From Variovorax paradoxus (GTDB lineage Bacteria > Pseudomonadota > Gammaproteobacteria > Burkholderiales > Burkholderiaceae_C): a stretch of 64,000 nucleotides of DNA. How positions within the stretch are numbered: the stretch's first letter is position 1; every line of letters starts with the position of its first letter. Where the stretch lies: contig NZ_CP046622.1 in assembly GCF_009755665.1 (NCBI RefSeq), positions 1,364,001 through 1,428,000 on the forward strand, written 5' to 3'. Positions 18,300-27,121 of this stretch are shown here, piece by piece. Below the pieces are notes generated by a model. The model did no database searches and had not been told where the DNA came from. It saw only the letters and a list, made by a program, of their open reading frames with translations. Made by a program: the position numbers and the translations under genes.

Positions 18300-19247
18300 A
18301 TGACCAAGTCCGCCGTACAGACCGGCATTCCCTCCGCACAGAGCGGCGCAAAGAGCATTGCGCCCGGCCTCGTCCTCGCCTCGCTGGGCGCCATCGCGTT
18401 CAGCGGCAAGGCCATCATCGTCAAGCTGGCCTACCGGTATGGCGTGGATGCGATCACGCTGATCATGCTGCGCATGCTCTTTGCATTGCCGCTCTTCGCG
18501 GTCATGGCGTGGTGGGCAGGGCGCGGCAAGCCTGCGCTCACGTTTCGCGATTGGCTCGGGGTGATCGGGCTCGGCTTCTCGGGCTACTACCTTGCGAGCT
18601 TTCTCGACTTTGCGGGGCTCGCCTACATTTCGGCCAGTTTCGAGCGGCTGATTCTCTATCTCAACCCCACGCTGGTGCTGCTGTTCGGCTGGCTCCTGTA
18701 CCGGCGGCGCGCAACGCGGCCGCAGGTGCTGGGCATGGTCGTGAGCTACGCCGGCGTGCTGCTCGTGTTCGGGCATGAGCTCTGGACCGGCGGCGGAGGA
18801 AAGGGCGGCGGGGCGGCGGCGTGGGGCGCGTTTCTGGTGTTCCTGAGCGCGGTGAGCTATGCGGGCTATCTCGTCTATAGCGGCGAGTTCGTCAAGCGGC
18901 TCGGGTCGCTCCGGCTCGTGGGCCTGGCCACTACCGTGGCCTGCGTGCTGTGCATCTTGCAGTTCGTGCTCACGCGGCCCATGAGCGTTGCGATGCAGGT
19001 CGCTCCCGAGGTCATCTGGCTGTCGGTGCTGAATGCCACGCTATGCACGGCCGTGCCTGTCCTGATGGTCATGATGGCCATCGAACGCATCGGCCCGGCC
19101 ATGGCTGCGCAAACCGGCATGATCGGGCCTCTTTCGACCATCCTCATGGGGGTGGTCATACTTGGCGAGCCGTTCACCGCGTGGATCGCGGCCGGCACGG
19201 TGCTCGTGATTGCGGGCATCTTCGTTTTCACACGCACGGGGCGCTAG
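18300..19247 (+). CDS. EamA/DMT family transporter
   Basis: 315 residues with ten predicted membrane helices in two EamA repeats: SLGAIAFSGKAIIVKLAYRYGVDAITLIMLRMLFALPLF in the first half, and AFLVFLSAVSYAGYLVYSGEFVKRLG and GPAMAAQTGMIGPLSTILMGVVILGEPFTAW in the second. Such drug/metabolite transporters usually export amino acids or metabolites. It starts 21 bp after the GGT gene and 26 bp before the SDR gene, so it belongs to that operon. Substrate unknown; an exporter of amino-acid products of the GGT-like enzyme is a plausible guess only. Confidence 0.9.
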   Translation: MTKSAVQTGIPSAQSGAKSIAPGLVLASLGAIAFSGKAIIVKLAYRYGVDAITLIMLRMLFALPLFAVMAWWAGRGKPALTFRDWLGVIGLGFSGYYLASFLDFAGLAYISASFERLILYLNPTLVLLFGWLLYRRRATRPQVLGMVVSYAGVLLVFGHELWTGGGGKGGGAAAWGAFLVFLSAVSYAGYLVYSGEFVKRLGSLRLVGLATTVACVLCILQFVLTRPMSVAMQVAPEVIWLSVLNATLCTAVPVLMVMMAIERIGPAMAAQTGMIGPLSTILMGVVILGEPFTAWIAAGTVLVIAGIFVFTRTGR

Positions 19248-19273
19248 CGCCCCTGCAGTACAGGAGAAAAAAC

Positions 19274-20068
19274 ATGGATCTGGGCATTGCAGGCAAGACC
19301 GCGCTGGTTTGCGGCGCGAGCAAGGGACTTGGCTACGGCTGCGCCGAAGCGCTGGTGCGCGAGGGCGTGAACGTGGTGATCGTGGCGCGCGGCGCGGAGG
19401 CGCTCGAAGCAGCCGCTGCAAAGCTGGCTGCGGCGGCGACCGGCTCGCCGGCACCCTTCGTCAAGCATGTGGCGGCCGATATCACCACCGAAGCCGGCCG
19501 CGCAGCCGTGTTCGCGCTCGGCCACGACTTCGACATCGTGGTGACCAACGCCGGCGGCCCGCCGCCCGGCGATTTCCGCAGCTGGGACCGCGAGGCCTGG
19601 ATCAAGGCGGTCGACGCCAACATGCTCACGCCCATCGAGCTCATCAAGGCCACGGTCGACGGCATGGCCAAGCGGGGTTTCGGGCGCATCGTCAACATCA
19701 CCTCCAGTTCGGTGAAGTCGCCCATCGACATCCTGGGCCTTTCGAACGGCGCGCGCAGCGGCCTCACGGGCTTTGTGGCGGGTGTGGCGCGCACGGCCAT
19801 TGCGGCGCAGGGCGTGACCATCAACAACCTGCTGCCCGGCTCCTTCGATACCGATCGCCTAAAGGGCACCATGGCCGGCACGGCCCAGAAGACCGGCCAG
19901 GACTTCGACACGGTTTGGGAAGCCCGCAAGAAGAACATTCCAGCCAGGCGCTTCGGCACGCCGGCCGAGTTTGGCGCCATCTGCGCCTTTCTCTGCAGCA
20001 TGCAGGCCGGCTACATGACGGGACAGAACGTGCTGGCGGACGGCGGCGCCTACCCTGGCACTTACTGA
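19274..20068 (+). CDS. SDR family oxidoreductase with atypical active site
   Basis: 264 residues. Nucleotide binding is standard (CGASKGLGYG near 13-22; VVTNAGGPPPG near 93-103) and the C-terminus has the SDR pattern GQNVLADGGAYPGTY. The catalytic tetrad is not standard: after Ser in NITSSSVK the YxxxK motif is replaced by LSNGARSG, so Tyr is Ser and Lys is Arg. This matches the BKR-like SDR subgroup, in which the tetrad is incomplete. The start has AGGAGAAAA just upstream. Last gene of the Bug-GGT-DMT operon. A dehydrogenase with a different mechanism or a regulatory role are both possible. Confidence 0.85.
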   Translation: MDLGIAGKTALVCGASKGLGYGCAEALVREGVNVVIVARGAEALEAAAAKLAAAATGSPAPFVKHVAADITTEAGRAAVFALGHDFDIVVTNAGGPPPGDFRSWDREAWIKAVDANMLTPIELIKATVDGMAKRGFGRIVNITSSSVKSPIDILGLSNGARSGLTGFVAGVARTAIAAQGVTINNLLPGSFDTDRLKGTMAGTAQKTGQDFDTVWEARKKNIPARRFGTPAEFGAICAFLCSMQAGYMTGQNVLADGGAYPGTY

Positions 20069-20082
20069 ACCGCGCCGTGGTC

Positions 20083-20994
20083 TCAACGTTTGGATGACGA
20101 CGAGACCACGATGCCGCCGACGATCAGCAAGAATGCCGCGCCGTGGTACCAGTGCGGCGGCTCGCCCAAGAACGCTGCCGACAACAGCGCGGCGAACAGC
20201 GGCGTGAGATTCATGAAGAAGCTCGCCGCTTGCGGCCCGGCATGCTGCACGCCGCTGCCCCAGCAGCGGTAGGCCAGTACGGCGGGTCCGATGCCGATGA
20301 AGGCCAGGGCCGCAAACAGGGGCCAGCCCGGCACGATCCGGGCGTCTGCCAGCGTCCACTCGCCGGCCGCGAATGCGCCTGACCAAGCCAGACCGAACAC
20401 CATCTGCGCCATGAGAAACGCGGCCCAGTCTTGCCGCACGGCTTGAGGCTCGCGCGTGCGCGCCAGTATCCAGCTGTAGAACGCCCAGGCAATGGTGCCC
20501 AGGATCATGTACAGGTCGCCCGGCACCAGGCGCAGTGCAAGCAACTGCCGCCATTCGCCCCGGCTCAGCACCAGCAGCACGCCAAGCATCGAAAGCAGCG
20601 AACCGCCGATTTCGCGCCCGCTGACGCGGGCTCCGAAGAAAACGGCACCCGTCGCGAGCATCCACAGGGGCAGGCTGGAGCCCACCAGCGTGACGTTGAT
20701 CGGCGTGGAGGTCTGCAGCGCCAGGTACTGGAAGGCGTTGTAGCAGCCGATGCCGAGCAGCCCCAGCACGGCGTAGCGCTTCCAGTGCGCCCACATCGGG
20801 CTGCCGGGGCGCAGCACGGGCCATGCAAGAGGCAGCAACAGCACGAAGGCAATGACCCAGCGCACGAAGTTCAGCGTGAGCGGCGACACCAGCTCGCGCA
20901 CCATACGGCCGACCACCGCATTGCCGGCCCACAGCAGCGGCGGCACGGTGAGCAGGAAGACGGTGAAAGGCGTGAGGCGCTGCTGGATCTGCAT
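20083..20994 (-). CDS. EamA/DMT family transporter
   Basis: 303 residues, ten predicted membrane segments in two EamA repeats. The first begins FTVFLLTVPPLLWAGNAVVGRMV, and the second has GDLYMILGTIAWAFYSWILAR and GPQAASFFMNLTPLFAALLSAAFLGEPPHWYHGAAF. This is the RhaT/YedA-like group of metabolite exporters. The ATG at 20994 is the first residue of a normal EamA N-terminus; the open frame extends far upstream but only as antisense to the quinone reductase gene. It is convergent with the SDR gene (14 bp between stops) and divergent from the quinone oxidoreductase gene. Substrate unknown. Confidence 0.9.
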   Translation of the reverse strand: MQIQQRLTPFTVFLLTVPPLLWAGNAVVGRMVRELVSPLTLNFVRWVIAFVLLLPLAWPVLRPGSPMWAHWKRYAVLGLLGIGCYNAFQYLALQTSTPINVTLVGSSLPLWMLATGAVFFGARVSGREIGGSLLSMLGVLLVLSRGEWRQLLALRLVPGDLYMILGTIAWAFYSWILARTREPQAVRQDWAAFLMAQMVFGLAWSGAFAAGEWTLADARIVPGWPLFAALAFIGIGPAVLAYRCWGSGVQHAGPQAASFFMNLTPLFAALLSAAFLGEPPHWYHGAAFLLIVGGIVVSSSSKR

Positions 20995-21093
20995 GGCCGC
21001 CGACTCTACCGGGCATTGCCCGTCGCCGCCGCGGAAAGGCCAAACGTGGCACGATGCGCGTCTTCTTTTTCGCGAGCCTTGGAGACTGCAAAG

Positions 21094-22080
21094 ATGATGA
21101 GCAAAGCCGTTCGTATCGACCGCCACGGCGGTCCCGAAGAACTGAAGATCGTCGACGTGGAGGTCGGCGAGCCGGGGCCCGGCGAAATACGCATCCGACA
21201 CAAGGCCGTGGGCCTGAACTTCATCGACACCTATCAGCGCAGCGGCCTCTACCCTTTCCAGATGCCCTTGCAGCTGGGCATGGAAGCCTCGGGCGTGGTC
21301 GAGGCGGTGGGCGAGGGCGTCACGCACCTCAAGGCGGGCGACCGCGCCGCCTATGCGAGCCAGCCCCCGGGCGCCTACAGCGAACTGCGTGTGATGCCGG
21401 CCAAGTGCGTCTGCAAGTTGCCCGATGCCATTTCGTTCGAAACCGGTGCGGCGATGATGCTCAAGGGCCTCACGGCGCAATACCTGCTCAAGAAGACGCT
21501 GCCGGCGGAAGGGTTGCAGCCGGGCGACTTCGTGCTGTTCCACGCCGCGGCCGGCGGGGTCGGGCTCATCGCGTGCCAATGGGCCAAGGCGCTGGGGCTG
21601 CAGCTGATCGGCACGGCCGGCAGTGACGCCAAATGCAAGCTTGCGCTCGAACATGGCGCGGCGCATGCCATCAATTACAGCACCGAGAACTTCGCGGCCC
21701 GGGTGAAGGAGATCACGGGCGGCAAGGGCGTGAAGGTGGTGTACGACTCGGTCGGCAAGGACACCTGGGAAGCCTCGATCGAGTGCCTGCGCCCGTTCGG
21801 TTTGCTCGCGGTGTTCGGCAACGGCTCAGGCCCCGTGCCGCCGATCAGCCTTGGCACGCTGGCCTCGAAGGGCTCGCTCTACGTCACGCGCCCGACGCTG
21901 TTCACGCACATTTCCACGCGCGAGAGCACGCAGTCCATGGCGGACGACCTGTTCGCGGTGGTGGAGAGCGGCGCGGTCAAGATCCCGATCGACCAGCGCT
22001 ATGCACTGGCCGACGTGCAGCAGGCACACCGCGACCTGGAAGCGCGCAAGACCACCGGCTGCACGATCCTCACGCTCTGA
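21094..22080 (+). CDS. Zinc-independent quinone oxidoreductase (QOR, MDR superfamily)
   Basis: 328 residues of the medium-chain dehydrogenase superfamily without structural or catalytic zinc cysteines. The QOR signature is plain: GLNFIDTYQRSGLYPFQMPLQLGMEASGVVEAVGEGV, GLTAQYLLKKT, the Rossmann AAAGGVGLIACQWAKALG (about 150-167) and VYDSVGKDTW. QORs reduce quinones with NADPH. The start is one of two adjacent ATGs (21094 or 21097) after GGAG at 21081-21084. It is divergent from the EamA gene. No operon partner is evident. Confidence 0.92.
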   Translation: MMSKAVRIDRHGGPEELKIVDVEVGEPGPGEIRIRHKAVGLNFIDTYQRSGLYPFQMPLQLGMEASGVVEAVGEGVTHLKAGDRAAYASQPPGAYSELRVMPAKCVCKLPDAISFETGAAMMLKGLTAQYLLKKTLPAEGLQPGDFVLFHAAAGGVGLIACQWAKALGLQLIGTAGSDAKCKLALEHGAAHAINYSTENFAARVKEITGGKGVKVVYDSVGKDTWEASIECLRPFGLLAVFGNGSGPVPPISLGTLASKGSLYVTRPTLFTHISTRESTQSMADDLFAVVESGAVKIPIDQRYALADVQQAHRDLEARKTTGCTILTL

Positions 22081-22203
22081 CGGCGGGCGGCGCCCGGCCC
22101 GGCGACGGGCCAGCCTTGTCCTACCCGCGATGGGGTGTCATGCCTTCGTCTTGTGCGGGGCGCAATTTGTAGCCTGCTACAAAGCTCGAGAAACGCCGCC
22201 GCC

Positions 22204-22614
22204 ATGGACACCGTTAGAACCTTTGTTGTCGAGGACAACCCCACCATCCGCGAGAGCCTCCTGGGCACCTTGCGCGAAGTGGCCAGGGTCGACCCAGTGG
22301 GCCAGGCGGAATCAGAGCGGGAGGGCACCCGTTGGCTGACGAGCAACCTGTCGCAATGGGACCTGGCCATCGTCGACCTGTTCCTGAAGGACGGCACCGG
22401 CTTCAGCGTGCTCCAGGCCTGCCGCAACCGTGAGCCGGCGCAGAAGATGGTGGTGCTCAGCAACCATCTCACCCCTGAAATGCGGCGCAAGTGCACGCAG
22501 CTCGGCGCCGATGCGGTCTTCGACAAGGCCACGGAAATCGATGACCTGATCGACTTCTGCCTGCGCCGGCGGCAGGAGCAGTTCATGCGTTCACTTTCCT
22601 CGGCGGCACACTGA
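22204..22614 (+). CDS. Stand-alone response regulator receiver protein
   Basis: 136 residues consisting of a receiver domain only. Acidic pocket Glu10-Asp11, phosphoacceptor Asp58 (AIVDLFLKDGTG), Ser86 (VVLSNH) and Lys108 (FDKATE) are all present. A short basic C-terminal tail (RRRQEQFMRSL) follows instead of a DNA-binding domain. Single-domain receivers act by protein contacts, for example in phosphorelays or motor control. No histidine kinase is nearby, so the partner is encoded elsewhere. It is convergent with the Na/Pi cotransporter gene. Confidence 0.9.
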   Translation: MDTVRTFVVEDNPTIRESLLGTLREVARVDPVGQAESEREGTRWLTSNLSQWDLAIVDLFLKDGTGFSVLQACRNREPAQKMVVLSNHLTPEMRRKCTQLGADAVFDKATEIDDLIDFCLRRRQEQFMRSLSSAAH

Positions 22615-22668
22615 CGCTCACCTTGCAGCCTGCATCTGCAGGCCTGCAGGCCGTGCCCTGCGCGCGAC

Positions 22669-24330
22669 TCAGCCCTCGATCTTCCCCAGCCGCGATTCAC
22701 GCAGCCGGCTAGGCGCCAGTGCGCCAGCCGACTCGAGAATGGGGTAGGCGATGGAGCATATGTGCGAGTTGATGCGCTTCAGGTCGCTGATCAGGTCGAT
22801 GTGCAGCGAACTGGTCTCGATGCTCAGCGTGGTGCGGTCGGACAGCCGGTCGAGGTGCGTGGTGGCATAGGCCCGTTCAAGGTCGCGGAAGCGGGCTTTT
22901 TCTTCGAGCAGCTTTTGCGCGTCGCGCACATTGCCGTTCAGGAACACGCTCATGCTCAGCCGCAGGTTGGCCACCAGCCGGCCGTGCAGCTCCACGATTT
23001 CCGCCATGCCGGCGGCCGAGAAGTTGCGCTGCGGCTTGATCTTCTTGTCTTCGATGTCGATGATCACGCGCTCGATGATGTCGCCGATCTGCTCCATGTT
23101 GATGGTGAAGCTGATGATGTCGGTCCAGCGCCGGCTCTCTTCTTCGCCCAGCGCCTCGCGCGAGATACGCGTCATGTAGTACTTGATGGCCGAGTAGAGC
23201 TCGTCCACCGTGTCGTCGAGCTGCCGCAGCTCCTGCGACAGGCGCAGGTCGTTGTGGCGGATCACGTCGAGCGTGCCGATGAGCATGGTCTCGACGATGT
23301 CGGCCTGGTGCAGCGCCTCGCGCGCCGCATTCGAAATGGCCAGCGAAGGCGTTGAAAGCGCCGAGGGGTCGAGGTGATGCGGCCGCGTGGAAGTGGCCGG
23401 CTGCTGCGGCACCGGCAGCATCTTGGTGACCAGCGTGGCCACCCATTGCGTAAGACCGATGAAGCCCACGCTGATGATCACGTTGAACGCCAGATGAAAC
23501 AGCACCACGCCGTGCGTCGCGTTTGGCACTTGGGGTTGCACGTAGCGCAGCCAGAGCCCGACGAAGGGCGCGACGATCGCCACACCCATCGCCTTGAACA
23601 GCAGGTTGCCCACCGTGACCTGCCGCACCGGTATGGCCGACTTGGCGGTGGTCAGCACGGCCAGCAGGCCGCTGCCGAGGTTGGCGCCGAGCACCAGCCC
23701 GAGCGCGACGTCCAGCGGAACCACGTTGGAGCTTGCCATGGCCGCCACCAGCAGCACCACGGCCAGGCTGGAATACGCCACGATGGCGAGCGCGGCGCCA
23801 ATGGTGATTTCGAGCAGCACGTCGCTGCTGAGCGAGGCCAGCAGCGCCCGCACGGCGGGAGCCGAAAAGAGCGGCTCAGTGGCTTCCACCACCAGCTGCA
23901 GCGCCAGCAGCATCAGCCCCAGGCCGATGAGCACCCGGCCGACGCGGCCCGCCACGCTGGCCGAGCGAGAAATGAACAGCACCACGCCCACGAAGATGAA
24001 CATCGGCGAAAGCCACGAAAGGTCGGCGGAGAACAGTACCGAGATGAGCGCCGTGCCGACGTCCGCCCCGCGCATCACAGCCAGCGCGGCCGGCAGCGTG
24101 ACCAGGCCTTGCCCCACGAAGGACGAAGTCATCAGCGACGTGGCCGTGCTCGACTGCACCAGCGCGGTTACACCGATGCCGGACAGCGCGGCGGTGAAGC
24201 GGTTGCGCATGCTCTGCACCAGGATCTTGCGCAGGTTGGCCCCGAACACGCGCAGCACGCCCGTGCGAACGAGGTGCGTGCCCCACACCAGCAGTGCGAC
24301 GGCGGCGAGCAGGTTCAGAAGATGCTTCAT
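22669..24330 (-). CDS. Na+/phosphate cotransporter family protein with PhoU-like domain
   Basis: 553 residues. The N-terminal half (about 1-320) is an NptA/PNaS transporter with two inverted repeats, each with a QSS motif region (GIGVTALVQSSTATSLMTSSFVGQGLV; GANLGSGLLAVLTT). The C-terminal half (about 340-550) is a helical PhoU-like domain (IGDIIERVIIDIEDKKIK; SIETSSLHIDLISDLKRINSHICSIAYPILE). The architecture matches YjbB-type proteins, which handle phosphate, mostly by efflux. It stands alone with 66 bp to the next gene upstream. Which ion couples transport cannot be deduced from sequence alone. Confidence 0.9.
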   Translation of the reverse strand: MKHLLNLLAAVALLVWGTHLVRTGVLRVFGANLRKILVQSMRNRFTAALSGIGVTALVQSSTATSLMTSSFVGQGLVTLPAALAVMRGADVGTALISVLFSADLSWLSPMFIFVGVVLFISRSASVAGRVGRVLIGLGLMLLALQLVVEATEPLFSAPAVRALLASLSSDVLLEITIGAALAIVAYSSLAVVLLVAAMASSNVVPLDVALGLVLGANLGSGLLAVLTTAKSAIPVRQVTVGNLLFKAMGVAIVAPFVGLWLRYVQPQVPNATHGVVLFHLAFNVIISVGFIGLTQWVATLVTKMLPVPQQPATSTRPHHLDPSALSTPSLAISNAAREALHQADIVETMLIGTLDVIRHNDLRLSQELRQLDDTVDELYSAIKYYMTRISREALGEEESRRWTDIISFTINMEQIGDIIERVIIDIEDKKIKPQRNFSAAGMAEIVELHGRLVANLRLSMSVFLNGNVRDAQKLLEEKARFRDLERAYATTHLDRLSDRTTLSIETSSLHIDLISDLKRINSHICSIAYPILESAGALAPSRLRESRLGKIEG

Positions 24331-24396
24331 GGGTGCCGGTTTCTATCCTTTTCGTTTTGGTTCGTTTTCTGCGCCCCCATTTTCCACACTATGGGC

Positions 24397-25257
24397 TCAA
24401 TCGATCAGTGCTCCGTTATCGTGGAAGGGAAAAGGGCCCTCGAATGTGCCGGAAGCCGCCAGATGGGTGACCAGCCGCCTGCTGCGCGCAGACCAGGCGT
24501 GAACCCGGAAGCCGGGCGGCTCCAGGGTCCAGGCCGAGGCTGCATCGGGCGCCAGGTCCAGGCAGACCTGATGGGCCGGTGCGGGCGAAGTGGATGCAAT
24601 GGTGCCGCCGAAGCGCGCGTCGATGGCGCGGTGCAGGTGGCCGCAGATCACCCGCTCCACGTTGGGGTGCCGCGCGACCAGTGCTTCCAGCGCCTCGGCG
24701 CCCTGAAGCAGGCCGATCTCGTCCATGTGGCCGATCAGCGTCTGGAAGGGCGGGTGGTGCATGGCAATCACCACGGGTTCGCCTCGACAGGCGTCCAGCT
24801 GTTGCTCCAGCCAGGTCAGCCGCTCGTCGCACAGCGCCCCATGGCTCTCGCCCGGCACGCAGGTGTCGAGCGTCAGCAGGCGCAGCGCGCCCACTCGCAC
24901 CGAGTACTGGATGAAGCCGACGGAGCCCACGTCTGCTGCGAGGTAGTGGTGGCGCGGAAAGCTGCGGCGCAACTGGTCGCGGTCGTCATGGTTGCCGGGC
25001 ATCAGGTAGACCGGCATGGTCAGCGGCCCCAGAAGGCGTGCCAGGTGCTCGTATTCGGCCGCGCGGCCAAAGTCGCTGAGGTCGCCGGTGATCACCACCG
25101 CGTCGGGCAGTTGCGGCAGCCGCAGCACCGATTGCACCGCGCGTTCCAGGTAAGGCGCGGTGTCGATGCGGCCATAGGCCAGCCGGCCGGGCTCGCGGAT
25201 GTGCAGGTCCGTCAGCTGCGCCAGGAAAGTGGTGTCTTGTGTCGTTGCCGTGTTCAT
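24397..25257 (-). CDS. Metallophosphoesterase, CpdA/GpdQ-like phosphodiesterase
   Basis: 286 residues of the class III phosphodiesterase family. Two-metal site motifs are complete: DLH at 17-19, GDLSD (about 58-62), GNHDD (about 92-96), a single His in VVIAMHHPPF and GHLH (about 203-206). Relatives hydrolyse cAMP (CpdA) or glycerophosphodiesters (GpdQ). Its start overlaps the ABC ATPase stop by 4 bp, so it is the last gene of the importer operon, and it has no signal peptide. A role in breaking down an imported phosphodiester is more likely than cAMP signalling, but this is inference. Confidence 0.88.
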   Translation of the reverse strand: MNTATTQDTTFLAQLTDLHIREPGRLAYGRIDTAPYLERAVQSVLRLPQLPDAVVITGDLSDFGRAAEYEHLARLLGPLTMPVYLMPGNHDDRDQLRRSFPRHHYLAADVGSVGFIQYSVRVGALRLLTLDTCVPGESHGALCDERLTWLEQQLDACRGEPVVIAMHHPPFQTLIGHMDEIGLLQGAEALEALVARHPNVERVICGHLHRAIDARFGGTIASTSPAPAHQVCLDLAPDAASAWTLEPPGFRVHAWSARSRRLVTHLAASGTFEGPFPFHDNGALID

Positions 25258-26315
25258 GCGCTGGTTTCCTGCGACGTCATCAGGCGATCGGGTTGAATGC
25301 GAAGGCCGACCGGATCGCCCGGGCCGAAGGGCGTGTCGCGGCCTACGTCGGCTACCAGCAAGGATTGGTCCTGCATGCGCAGGTGCAACTGCACACGGTC
25401 GCCGAGAAAGGTGCGGCGTTCGACGGCGGCAAGCCCCCAGTCGGGCCGGGGTGCGTTCACTTCCACGTCTTCGGGTCGCACCAGTAGCATTGCATGATCG
25501 CGCCAGGCAGGCGGGCAAGGCAGCGTGCTTCCGCCGAGTCGGACAACGCCTTGCGCAATGGCGTCGGGCTCGCGCACCAGCCGGTTCACCCGGCCCAGGA
25601 ACTTCGCCACGAAGGGATGGGAGGGCGCGCGGTACAACTCTTCGCCGCGACCGACCTGCACGATGCGCCCCGCGCTCATCACCGCCAGGCGGTCGGCAAT
25701 GGCCAGTGCCTCCTGCTGGTCGTGAGTCACGTGAATGGCCGTGATGTGCAGGCGGCGCAGCAGTTCGGCGAGTTCGTCGCGCAGCGACTCCTTGAGCTTG
25801 GCGTCGAGCGCGGCCAGCGGTTCGTCGAGCAGCAGCACGCGCGGGCGCACGGCAACCGCGCGCGCCAGGGCCACGCGTTGGCGCTGGCCGCCCGAGAGCT
25901 CGGCGGGACGCTTGTTTTCAAGCCCGCCAAGCCGAGTCAGGTCGACCAACTCGCCCACGGCGCGCTTTTCCTCTTCGGGCGCCACGCCGCGAATGCGAAG
26001 GCCATAGCCGATGTTGGCGGCCACCGTCATCTGCGGAAAGAGCGCGTAACTCTGAAACACCATGCCCACGCCGCGATGCTCCACCGGCCGCCGCGTCACG
26101 TCCTGTCCACCGAACACGATGCGGCTGCCTTCGTCGGGTGCTTCGAGCCCCGCGATCAGCCGCAGCAGCGTGGTCTTGCCGCAACCCGAAGGCCCGAGCA
26201 GCGCAAGCACTTCTCCGGCCTCCACGTGCAGGTCGGTCGGTAGCAGGCCGCGCGTGCCGTCGGCGTAAGTCTTCGCGCAGTTGGCGATGTCGATAGGAAT
26301 GCGTTCAAGTTCCAT
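25254..26315 (-). CDS. ABC importer ATP-binding subunit (PotA/FbpC/PhnT-like)
   Basis: 353 residues. Nucleotide-binding domain (1-235) with Walker A GPSGCGKTT (about 41-49), Q-loop FQSYALFPQ, signature LSGGQRQR, Walker B RVLLLDEPLAALD and HVTHDQQEA, followed by a C-terminal TOBE domain (about 270-345; AMLLVRPEDVEV). This is the CUT/MOI-type ATPase that powers importers with two PotB/PotC-like permeases. It overlaps the permease gene upstream by 11 bp and the phosphodiesterase gene downstream by 4 bp. Confidence 0.94.
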   Translation of the reverse strand: MELERIPIDIANCAKTYADGTRGLLPTDLHVEAGEVLALLGPSGCGKTTLLRLIAGLEAPDEGSRIVFGGQDVTRRPVEHRGVGMVFQSYALFPQMTVAANIGYGLRIRGVAPEEEKRAVGELVDLTRLGGLENKRPAELSGGQRQRVALARAVAVRPRVLLLDEPLAALDAKLKESLRDELAELLRRLHITAIHVTHDQQEALAIADRLAVMSAGRIVQVGRGEELYRAPSHPFVAKFLGRVNRLVREPDAIAQGVVRLGGSTLPCPPAWRDHAMLLVRPEDVEVNAPRPDWGLAAVERRTFLGDRVQLHLRMQDQSLLVADVGRDTPFGPGDPVGLRIQPDRLMTSQETSA

Positions 26316-27105
26316 GGCGTTTCTGGATCAGGTTGGCAAGGTACTGCAAGCCCCACAGCACGGGCAGGATCACTGCGAAGAAGACCAGCGTGTAGGCCGA
26401 TCCGATCTCGATGCGCATCGAGGCGTAGCTGTCGGCCAGGCCCACGGGCAGGGTGCGCGTGAGCGGCGTGTGCAGCATCCAGGTAAGGTTGAACTCGCCC
26501 ACCGAGAGCGTGAACACCATCAGGCTGCCGGCCACGATGGCGGGGAACACGGCGGGCACCAGAATGCCCATGAAGCGCTGGCGGAAGTTCGCGCCGAGCG
26601 ACCGGGCCGCTTCCTCGAGCGCGAGCAGATCGTCGCGCTGGAACGCCGAGCTCACGGTGCGCACCATGAACGGCAGCGTGAACACGATGTGGCCCACCAG
26701 AATGAAAGCGAAGCTCTGGCGGAAGGCCGTGAGCTGGCCGTAGGCCAGGATGAGCGCCAGCGCGGTCGCGAGGCCCGGCACTGCAACGGGAAGCGTGAGC
26801 AGTTCCTCGAAGATGTGCGCCGCTCGTGAGCGGCTGCGCGCCAGCGCATAGGCGCAGGGCACGCCCAGCAGCACGGTGCCGACCACGCAGGCCGCTGCCA
26901 GCGCGAGCGACCAGCCCACGGTGCCGCCGTAGTTCTCCCACACCTCGCCCAGCCAGCGCAGCGTGAGTCCGCTCTTCAGGCCCGCGCTGTAGTTGTTGAC
27001 CAGGCCGGCCATGACGGACAGCAGCATCGGCGCGATCATGAAAATGCTCACGAGCACGGTAATGGCCAGCAGGAAGGGCGCCTTGGGTTGCGTGTTCTTT
27101 CGCAT
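26305..27105 (-). CDS. ABC importer permease subunit 2 (PotC/PhnV-like)
   Basis: 266 residues, six predicted membrane helices. The cytoplasmic EAA loop that contacts the ATPase is clear: ALEEAARSLGANFRQRFMGILVPAVFPAIVAG (about 165-196). This is the BPD_transp_1 fold, close to PotC/PhnV permeases. It overlaps the ATPase gene by 11 bp and lies 16 bp after the first permease gene. It forms the membrane channel together with the 27122-27943 product. Confidence 0.92.
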   Translation of the reverse strand: MRKNTQPKAPFLLAITVLVSIFMIAPMLLSVMAGLVNNYSAGLKSGLTLRWLGEVWENYGGTVGWSLALAAACVVGTVLLGVPCAYALARSRSRAAHIFEELLTLPVAVPGLATALALILAYGQLTAFRQSFAFILVGHIVFTLPFMVRTVSSAFQRDDLLALEEAARSLGANFRQRFMGILVPAVFPAIVAGSLMVFTLSVGEFNLTWMLHTPLTRTLPVGLADSYASMRIEIGSAYTLVFFAVILPVLWGLQYLANLIQKRHGT

Positions 27106-27121
27106 GAGCGTTTTCCTCTAT

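Noticed and set aside
16419..18776. A 785-codon open frame antisense to the GGT-like and Bug genes
   Set aside because: Low-complexity His/Arg/Ala-rich translation, no domain, covers three real genes; a GC-bias shadow.
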